A stretch of DNA of 64,000 bases from Castor canadensis. Taxonomy: Eukaryota > Chordata > Mammalia > Rodentia > Castoridae. Position 1 is the stretch's first letter. Each line of letters opens with the position of its first letter. Location: NCBI RefSeq assembly GCF_047511655.1, contig NC_133395.1:147550318-147614317 (forward strand), read 5' to 3'. The position numbers and the translations under genes are program-made. Positions 55,933 to 64,000 of this stretch are shown here, one piece after another. The notes under the pieces were generated by a model. The model was not told where the DNA came from. It saw nothing but the letters and a program-made list of their open reading frames with translations, and did not search any database.

Positions 55933-58088
55933 GTAAGAGGCAGCGGCACTGAGCGTGCACGCAGCCCTACCTTTCTCAGTGCTTGCTCCAGAGAGAATGA
56001 GTTGCTCTCCCTTCCCTGACATCCCAGTTCAAATAGATACATAACTGGCCAAGAAGTCTCAGTCAAATAAGACTAAATGGAAGTGCACTGGCTTTGAGAG
56101 CAAAACCGTTTCTGTGGCATTTCGAGCAGCTTGAGATGTAAACGCAGAACTGAGGCATCCTTACACATCCTGCCTGGCGCCACACTTTGACACGAGGATA
56201 GCCTTTGGCCACTTTTCGCCAATGAAACGTGGGGTTTGTCAACCTGCCGTGACTGTGCTATTCGAAAAGGAGGCCAGGAGAGGTAAGACGGCTGCAGATT
56301 AGGCTGGCCTCTTCATTTTGCCTGGCCCACCCAAGGTTCACATAATTTTTATCTGAATGCATTCTTTTATAATCTCTTGAAGGCCTGTGGTCTTGAACTA
56401 ACAGCAGGGATTCAGTTCAGTTCTACTAACGTGGGCAGAAATTGCAGATTCCCGTAGCTCCTGGCCTCCGTCTCTCCTGTTTATCTCCATTTGCTCTTCC
56501 GAGTACACTGCATCTCCCCAACGTTGTCCACCACCCGCCTCTCCATCACCATTACCTTCTCTAAGCTTGGGAGAGGCGGGTCAGAAGGCTGCCTGGACAC
56601 CCAGCATGGTGACCGTGCCAGTTCTCTCACTTCATCCCATCTGCATCGGTGGCTCTCCTGCAAAAACATGGGGAAAATGATAGGTAGCAAAGAAAAGACA
56701 AGGAAAAAACGTGAAATGCCAGCTGAAAGCAAGCCAAGCATCTGAATAGAAATGACGTTTTATAAACCAAAGGGAGGTCATTACCTCTTGGCTGTTTGCA
56801 CAACGTGGAGCAAAATAATTCACGTACTCAATGTATGAATAACTGTTTTATTTAAGAACAAGACATTGTGCAACATAATTTATGACTACCTCAGTTTTGA
56901 GACTCACTAATAATTATAATTAAGCTTTTCCTCTGGATAAATATTCCTTACTTTGTTATAACTGTATGGATGTATGAGGCTGACTTACTGAGCGAGCTGT
57001 AGCTGGAGGCAACCAGAAGGTGAGAGGAAATTGACGTGCCAATTGAGCCAGAACGAGAGGCCCCCAAATGTGGAGCCACGGTCAGGCCAAGTGTGGTCAC
57101 TTGTGTGGGGGGAGGCACCTTGAAGACACTCTTGGGAGTTTACAAGTCATAGCAGGGACGAATGTCCACCAAGTGAATGAAATCACGCAGGTTGCAAAGG
57201 ACAATAAGATTCACGCAGATAAAACAGAAAAAGGGTATGCTTCAGGAAAAGAGGCAGTGGGAGGGAGCAGGAAGAACAGGTGAGGAGAGTGACACAAGCA
57301 GGGTTTGGGTGTGAGAATGAAGGTGAGCCAATGAGCCCATGGGACAGAGCCATGAGACAGTAGAATGGGCACAGTGGGAGCCGGATTATAAAGGCCACAG
57401 ATAAGAATTAAGAGAATGATACTGATGAGTGAGAAGCTGCACAGGTGCACCATGCCAAAAGGGTGTTTTAGGAAGATTGGTGAAGTGAGGCTGTAAAGAA
57501 CAGATGAAAGGCAAGAAGGAGCTAGACCCGAGATGCGTGGGAAGGCCTTTACAGTAGCTTAGAATCTAGCTTCTAGATACACTAGGGACAAGATCATAGT
57601 CACCCTGTAAGCTTTTCACCATGTAGACATTCAGCTTCCCCAATATTCACTGCTTAATCCTCAGATTTTTCTGTAATTTTGAACTGGAGCAAAGTTCAGT
57701 TCTTTAGGTTTTTCTAGTAGTCTCAGCTCAGATTTAATGGTTCATTGTGTATAACCAGAATTTGGGCAAATACAGAACCCTAAAACCTTGTCAGTTTAAA
57801 TGACTCAGAGATACTTTACAGTCATTTGTTAATTGTCTCAGCCAAGCCCTATCTGCTTTGGGGTGACCCCACTGTGTTTGGGGTCACTACCAATTAGCAT
57901 AACAATAAGACCTACTCCCTACTCCCTGTAATAGATTAATTCCTTCCTACCTCCTCCGTAGACTGCAAGATGTCCCCAAAGAGCAGCTGGCAACACCTCC
58001 TTTGCTGAAGTGGGAGGTACCAGCGTAGGTTTGAACGAAAATCTTGGCTCCGCCATTTGCTAACTGTATGTCCTTGGTCCAGTAAAGC

Positions 58089-58089
<1 letters not shown>

Positions 58090-58132
<43 letters not shown>
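58090..58132. repeat. (ATT)n microsatellite
   Basis: About 14 perfect ATT units. Likely polymorphic. Confidence 0.95.
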
Positions 58133-58234
58133 TGAAACTGATCTGCTTACCTTAGAGTTATGAAGATGAAGTAAAATGTGTTAAGAGACCTACAGTGTAA
58201 GTGTCCAGATGTTCACGGAGCCCTTTGTTATAGC

Positions 58235-58563
58235 TGTTACAGTTTAAAGTCTCCTGTGTCACAGGCTTGGTCAGCAGCCCACACCTGTTGAGGGGTGTGG
58301 AAACGTTAGGAGGTGGGGCCTAAGGGGAGGAAGTTTTGTATTAGGGGGTGTGACCTTGAAGGACATACTGGCATCTCTGCCCCACCATGAAGTGAAGAGA
58401 CTTCCTCTGCCATGTGCTCCCCAGCATAACATTCTGGGTCACCCTAGGCCCAACCGACCATGGACTGGAACCTCCAGAACTGTGGGACAAAAGGAAACTT
58501 CCTTGTCATAGGTTGAGTGTCTCAGGCATTTTGTCTCAGTGACAGAAAGCTGACCAGCACACA
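58235..58563 (+). mobile_element. Solo LTR, MaLR-like, sense
   Basis: Starts 'tgttacagtttaaagtctcc' and ends 'agctgaccagcacaca'. Contains 'gttaggaggtggggcctaagg', 'cttcctctgccatgtgctccccag' and 'cattttgtctcagtgacag'. It is followed by a partial SINE tail at about 58585-58622 ('aaggccctgagttcaaacccagtaatgt'). Confidence 0.8.
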
Positions 58564-59284
58564 CACTTTGCTGAAATTCTCAAGCACAAGGCCCTGAGTT
58601 CAAACCCAGTAATGTAAAAAAAGTCCACAGGATTGCCTTCCTGAGTTCCTCCCTGTCTGCAATCTTCCTGGTCCCTTCAGTTCCCAAAAGTTCCCCGGTT
58701 TGGTTCTCTGGCTAGAAACAAGGTTCTAGTCACCACTCCACCACACATTGCTCTGAACGTGGACACAAAAATCCTCAAAAGAACTAAGAAGTCAGACCAG
58801 CAAGATAGAAAGAGATAACAGCTATGCCAGATGAGTTTTATCCAGGAATTCAAGATTAGTTCAATGCTCAGAAATCAATGTGAATGTGGCATGTTAGAAG
58901 TCGACAGAGGGAAAGCCACATAGCCACGTGAATCGACATCAAAAATCACCTGAAAAAATACAATATCCATTCATGACTTCAAACCCTCGGCCGACGAGCA
59001 GAACAAGGAAACATGTTGTCCATGACCAGACTGTTCTCGGTCAAATTGAGTGTTTTCCCCATGCCCGTGAGCAGGCAAGGATGTCACTCTCGCTTCTGCT
59101 ATCCGGTACCACACTGGAATTCTTAGTGCAATAAGGAAAGAAAAAAGTTATGCAAATTAGAAAGGAAAGTGTCCTTTTTTTTCAGATTTCATGATCACCT
59201 ACGTGGGAAATCTCAAAGGACCAGTTTTTAAAATTCCTGGAACTAATAAATGAATTTAGTGTGATCAGAGAATACAGAAGGTCG

Positions 59285-59500
59285 ATCTTATTTTTAAATA
59301 AAATTTATATATTTTTAAGGTGTTCAACGTGATGTTTTGAGATATATGTCATAACTAAGTGATGGCTACAGTCACGCTAATAACCCATCTCCTCGTAGTT
59401 ACCTTTGTGTACACCAGAGACAACATCTGGGGTCTGCTCTCAGCCAGTTTCTGTTGTTAACAACAGTCACCTGCCACACATAAATCCAACAACATTTCTA
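59285..59500 (+). mobile_element. Old L1 3' UTR fragment
   Basis: 'atttttaaggtgttcaacgtgatgttttgagatatatgtcataactaagtgatggctacagtcacgctaataacccatctcctcgtagttacc' follows the order of an old L1 3' UTR block. No coding content. Confidence 0.65.
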
Positions 59501-60129
59501 ACAACAAAAAAGTACTTTAAGTTACTTTCACTGCCTTGTAAAAGATTTCTTTTAAGGAAAGTTAGCGTTTATTGAGGAATTGCTAAATGCTAGTTGCTTT
59601 ACAAGTATTGTTTCAGTTGTCACAATTTCTACAAAGTTATTTTCTTTGTTTTTATCACATAAACCGTGTGATTAAATCTAGGATTCATCTGTCCACTTTC
59701 AAAGTTAAAATAACTTTATGAAAATAACTCAGTCATTAGGAGCAGCAAGAATTGTGCTCTTCTGAATGTGAGTGGTGCCCCTGGCTGTTGAATTCTGTGA
59801 GACTTTTTACTCCCTGAATCAGAAGGTCACAGATTACTGGGCCTCCTTGCTTCCTCCTTTCCTTCCCACTGTCATTTGTGCTCTCTTTGCTGTCGTTACG
59901 TTACCAATTCACACACACACACAAGAAGAGCAATGCATCCAACCCGACATAACATACAGGTCAGCCTCACAGGAAGATGCTTGCAGACAGTGGCACAGCT
60001 GTATAGATTAGACCTACAGTTAGGTCATCTGCCACGTATGTGTCTTTTACAATGCCTTCAGATTTTCCAGAATAAAATTCAAGATCTCTGTTACTACACT
60101 GATAGGTTTTGCTTTTTTTATGGTTTTGG

Positions 60130-60217
60130 TTTGGTTTGTTGGCAGTACTAGGAGTTGAACTCAGGGCCTTGCACTTGCTAGGCAGGTGCTCTACCTTTTG
60201 AGCCACTCAGCCAGCCC
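60130..60217 (-). repeat. tRNA-derived SINE, antisense
   Basis: 'gttggcagtactaggagttgaactcagggccttgcacttgctaggcaggtgctctaccttttgagccactcagccagccc'. Close to the reverse complement of the 5992 element, so fairly young. Confidence 0.9.
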
Positions 60218-61499
60218 TTTCCATAGTTTTCATTTGTGTTCTAGGCTTTGGCCTGACATCTGACTTCCTATTAAATGATGGTTACTCTAACAGGTTAACT
60301 GGAGCCAGAGGGCCCCAAAGCCGTAAGCATCCATGTACCACGGGGGGAGGTTTAGGATGAGGAGTAACCACCACTCGGTTGATGACTCCTGTCTTATCTT
60401 ACTATGTCTTTATAAATCTCTGTGTTAATCCCATCTGTACCTCAAATAAGCCATCTGAAGGAGAGGTCCATCTGCACAGAGATCTGGTCCCTGACATTAC
60501 TGGCACCTTGTGATTTTGACCAGGTCGCTCAGCTTCCCCAAGTGTGCTTTCTTACTGAACATTAAAACAAAGATGACCCCAGCACAGTGTTAAGTTGTGC
60601 AGCTGCTGTGACACTTGAGAGGTTCTTCTGCCAAATGCTGGATTCTCTGTCTGGATGTCCGTAGTTATAGCAACTGTTACCCTAGTGTAGCACTAAGTTA
60701 CCATAAGTGCTGAGGTCCAGGATGCCCGCGAGCACAGCTCAGCCCAGACGCCTCACCTCTACACCCTGTGGCCCGGCTGGGGGAGCACCGCTAGGCTGAG
60801 GTCCCTCTGCCCTGGTGCGTTTGGAGCCAAGGACAAGTCTCTACGCTGCACATTCACGCCACCTGCTTCTCTGTGTGGATCGATCGGGTCCACGTTTTTA
60901 CGTGAGAAACTGAAAACGTACAGAGTGTACTGTTGCTATGGGAACCAAAGATGACAATATTAAACTACCTTCCACTGGCCCTGGAGCCTTGAGTTGAGTT
61001 GTAAAGATTTCAGAGTTTCGGCCTCAGTTAAGGTCCGTGCTGAGTTTTTATCGTGTAAATGTTTGTCTTTGAAAAGCATATTGTCACAGATAGCATGAGT
61101 AGCGAAGGCAGAGGTAAACAGCCTCTGGAATTATGATGAAAGGAGCCTGAAAGCATGTTAGTTACCCATTGAACTCTACAAATGGCCTTCTTAACATAAA
61201 GATTTAGAAAAAAGACGTGGCTAGATTATCTGTTTAAGTGGTTCCATTTTTCACGAGGTCTCATGACTGATTTGTCAGCTTTGCCACTCTATAATCGGCT
61301 CTTCTGTTAGATAACTTCCAGAGAAGTTTAAAACAATTTCAATGGTCCATATAAACCTTACAAATAAATATACCCTTATTGGAAACACAGGTGTTTAAAA
61401 CTAGCTGGGGTTGGCTTTGACCTTTTTCCTGAGGATTTTCTTGGGAAGCTCAGTGGCAGTGCTGTGTGCGTAATGGCAGCGCCTTGGAAGCCTTGGGGA

Positions 61500-61600
61500 A
61501 GAAACCAGGTGAGAAGTGCTTACCTAGCATTTACAAGACCCTGGGCTCAGTCCCCACCAGAGAGAGAGAGAGAGAGAGAAGAAAGAAAGAAAGAATGAAA
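61500..61600 (+). repeat. ID-like SINE remnant with (AG)n / (AAAG)n tail
   Basis: 'gagaagtgcttacctagcatttacaagaccctgggctcagtccccacc' is an ID-type right half, followed by (AG)n at 61559-61580 and AAAG units to 61595. Confidence 0.65.
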
Positions 61601-63019
61601 CTACTTTAATCCCAAACATCCTAATCATGTACAAGACACAGTCGAGAAAATTTAGGTTAATGTACCCTGTGCTATAGAAAATGTGGACACTTTGTTTTCA
61701 GGTTTTTAAAGCGCACTTTTATGAATAATAAAATAGAAAGTAAGTTAAGTGCAGTTTCAAGGAAGACGGGACAGCCTATCCTCCACCCCTCAAAGACCTA
61801 GTTATGAACGCTCACTGAGTGCCTCTGTTACAAGTATTGACTAAAGATGGCACCAGGGTTCTTGCTGAAAAAAAAATCACTTGTGAGCAAGATAAACTCG
61901 CAAGCATTTTACAGATCATACTATTTGTTAGGTGTTTGAATAAATTATGCCTGCTTCTGACATGAAGATGTGTGTTCATAAATATGCTTTGAATTTTTAC
62001 CAGGTTATTTTTTTAAGTCAAATTGTGTTTAGAAGTTGCTTCCGCTTGCTGGGCCAGGCACAAATGAACTTAAGAGTCTATTTTTGGAAGCTTTTAGACC
62101 TTCCACACACTATGCTCACCCACCATTGCAGCCTCCACTCCTCCACGCATCCCTCCAACCCCACAGAACCAGCACCAGCATGGGCTCGGGCATCCTCTGT
62201 CTGGGGTGCCTCATCCTCTGTGTTGCTGGCTCACAGGGCCCCATTTGACCTGCACACTGTCCCCAGACTGTCGAGGGGCAGAGACCGTGTTCTGGTCCTC
62301 TCTGTCTCTCATCAAAGCCTGCTCTGTGTGCTGTGTGCTAGGTGGAGTAAATACTTGTTTGCCAGAAATTTTCTTATCTCTGTAGCCTGTCCTGACCCTC
62401 CACCACATAAAATGTCACCGAAAAAGCTATCAGTGTTTTTAAAATAGAGACTTTTCATTTCCCTGTCAAGGGAGGCAGCTGATGTGAAGTTTTCCTACAC
62501 AGCTAATGTCCCAAGTCATCAATGCTGCTTCCTCCAGGAAAGCAACAAAATGGAAAAAACCATTTTGTGCCTCATTGCTTTGCTGGAAACAACAGTGTTG
62601 TGTGAGCCTGACTCAGCTGGAATGCCATTAAACAGTAATGAAGGGGAAAGTTGCATAAAAGGCCCAGGTTATTACAGTAATAGCACTTCCAAGATCATTA
62701 TAGTGGGGAGTTATTTTATGAGAAGAGGGGACCAAGCTTCACCGTGACAAGATTTTGCCCTTTCTTTCTTTCGATCAAGTTTTTAAAAACCTAAGTGTTT
62801 CTGGAATGACCTGGGTTGCATATTAAAATGGCATTGTCTCAGCCCTCACCTTTGGCAGATTCCAAGTCAGTAGAAAAAGGGAAGAACCAGGCACTTCTGG
62901 TGTGAGTAATCATAGGACTTAATTTGGGGAACACGGACACTGCGAGGAAAGTGGGGGTGACATATGAACCTGGGTTACATAAGCCAGTCTGTGGTGGCTT
63001 TTAGAAGAGGCACAGATGC

Positions 63020-63106
63020 GTGTACAGCCATCATCACCTCTGATCTCAGAAGCTAAGCAGGGCCTGGCCTGGTCAGTACTTGGATGGAGAAGAGGTGCAG
63101 AGATGT
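63020..63106 (+). pseudogene. 5S rRNA-derived pseudogene
   Basis: The segment follows 5S rRNA: 'gtgtacagccat' (5' stem), 'tctgatctcagaagctaagcaggg' (near-exact to the 5S loop/helix region that carries the A-box-type control element), then 'cctggcctggtcagtacttggatgg' (near-exact), and a decayed 3' end. About 20 bases are missing after 'catcatcacc' and the 3' part is scrambled, so it is a dead copy. It could also be a 5S-headed SINE remnant; no SINE body was recognised behind it. Confidence 0.85.
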
Positions 63107-63618
63107 CAGTGTTTCTTCTGAATGGCCTGTTACACTCCAGCATTCTAGGAATTTGGGTAAGGTTATTTAGTCACAGTATCTGATATTGATAAGTTATCAG
63201 AGCAGACTGTCTGGCATGTTCTGATCTAACTGCAAGAGTTTTCTAGGCTTAGAGACACAACAGCTGAAGAAGCTTAGAGCTGGAGTCACTGGCCTGCCAT
63301 GCTTACGAATCTCCCCATAAACTGTATCCACAAAAGCATACAGAGTGTGCTCGACCCCTTCATGTTCTGGCTCCCTCAGCAGGGTACCCAGCAGTAAGTG
63401 CTCTGAAGACCAATGCTAGCCTTTGCTCCCAGGCTACAGCCTGGGTACGGTCACTATCATTGACACCCTGGAGGTTCACAGAGGGTCTCACTGCGACCAT
63501 GGGTTAGGATGACACTAACCCCTTCCTTGTCATCTCTCGCCCCAGGTGTAAGTCCCATGCTGTGTTATCTGTGGGTTCCTGTTTGCCTTTGATACCCCAG
63601 CAGTCTCAGTGTCTTTGG

Positions 63619-63645
<27 letters not shown>
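63619..63645. repeat. Poly(A) run, 27 bases
   Basis: Uninterrupted A27, possibly the tail of a retroelement whose body was not recognised. The preceding 63107-63618 shows no known SINE. Confidence 0.9.
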
Positions 63646-63650
<5 letters not shown>

Positions 63651-64000
63651 AACGTGTTATTTCATGACATCTGGTACAAATATCAAGTAGGTATACAAAA
63701 TTTGAGATTGCTTAAAACAACTAGAAGTTTGAAATGCTTTGGTTCTGAAGTCAGAATTTTGGGTAGTGCCGACGTCACTGAGAGTGGGTGAGAAGGACCC
63801 GGTATCACTGTGTGTGTGTGTCACCGTCAGGGGCGTGCCACTCCACATTCTGTTGCAGCCATTTTTAGGAAAAAGAGGTAACAACCAGCTAAAAAGCCTT
63901 GCCAGTATCAAGGATTTGTTTAAGAACGAAAATCTCAGGTGTGTCTAATAGACTGTCTGTATCTGTGGGAATTAAAAGCGTAGATCATATTGTTACTCCT

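Larger units (their letters stand above)
40893..64000 (+). other. KBTBD12: KBTBD12 locus, 5' and middle part (3' end outside window)
   Basis: Gene-level entry. The inferred first intron is 40893-48541. Observed exons are 48542-49720, 53628-53898 and 55782-55932. The last visible intron runs from 55933 to beyond the window. The joined coding sequence from the ATG at 48651 is 1070 + 271 + 151 bases, or 497 codons plus one base. KBTBD12 of other mammals is about 620 residues, so roughly the last 125 residues (final Kelch repeats and tail) are missing. Exon phases agree: the AG|G split of an Arg codon, then phase 0, then phase 1. The 5' end assignment is inferred; the coding exons are firm. Confidence 0.85.
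55933..64000 (+). other. KBTBD12: KBTBD12 intron (right end outside window)
   Basis: Begins GTAAGA. The terminal Kelch coding exon(s) were searched for and not seen. 56000-57700 has no recognised repeat. Repeats and RNA-derived pieces further right are listed separately. 60240-61480 and 61800-62980 have nothing recognised. Confidence 0.75.

Noticed and set aside
1-64000. CRISPR arrays, bacterial operons, phage or plasmid features
   Set aside because: None seen. Spliced exons, SINEs, L1 and a CpG island mark this as mammalian nuclear DNA.
56000-64000. The terminal Kelch exon(s) of KBTBD12
   Set aside because: I looked for a phase-1 acceptor followed by Gly-Ile-Gly-type Kelch coding sequence and found none. 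The open frames here (for example 61947-62447) have no Kelch features.

Overview
This is vertebrate, almost certainly rodent, nuclear DNA: intron-rich, AT-leaning sequence dominated by interspersed repeats, with one CpG island and one recognisable protein-coding gene. The repeats include tRNA-like SINEs and B1/7SL-like monomers (often joined), MaLR-type LTRs and L1 copies of several ages. The tRNA-SINE with the 'gagttcaaaccccagtac' end resembles what I associate with beaver-like (castorimorph) genomes. That placement is an inference with moderate confidence; the rodent call is firmer.

Layout. From 1 to about 39.5 kb I see no convincing gene. It is intergenic or far-upstream DNA carrying nested retroelements: an old L1 split by a MER2-like DNA transposon (about 3.97-4.99 kb), several solo MaLR-like LTRs on both strands, and ancient L1 blocks (8.5-9.7, 10.4-12.4 and 29.3-30.2 kb). 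There are also three young L1 insertions with clear target-site duplications: 22.09-23.57 kb, 30.57-33.65 kb and a 139-bp stub at 36.0 kb. A GC-rich CpG island spans about 39.99-41.36 kb. It contains eight identical-core copies of an NRF1-like palindrome in a degenerate tandem array (40085-40628), followed by a strong splice donor at 40893.

From 48.5 kb onward lies the 5' and middle part of KBTBD12 (a BTB-BACK-Kelch protein, alias KLHDC6) on the + strand. Three coding exons are visible: 48542-49720 (coding from the ATG at 48651), 53628-53898 and 55782-55932. They join in consistent phase to 497 codons plus one base. The last Kelch repeats, stop codon and 3' UTR are not found here and must lie beyond 64 kb. 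The most economical model is that the CpG island at 40-41 kb supplies the promoter and a non-coding first exon, with a 7.6-kb first intron. Synteny knowledge (human 3q21.3, near MGLL and SEC61A1) is compatible with this.

The rest (introns and flanks) holds SINEs, MIR and L1 relics, microsatellites, and a 5S rRNA-derived pseudogene near 63.0 kb. Repeat family names are from recognition of sequence features only; boundaries are approximate except where target duplications or splice sites fix them.
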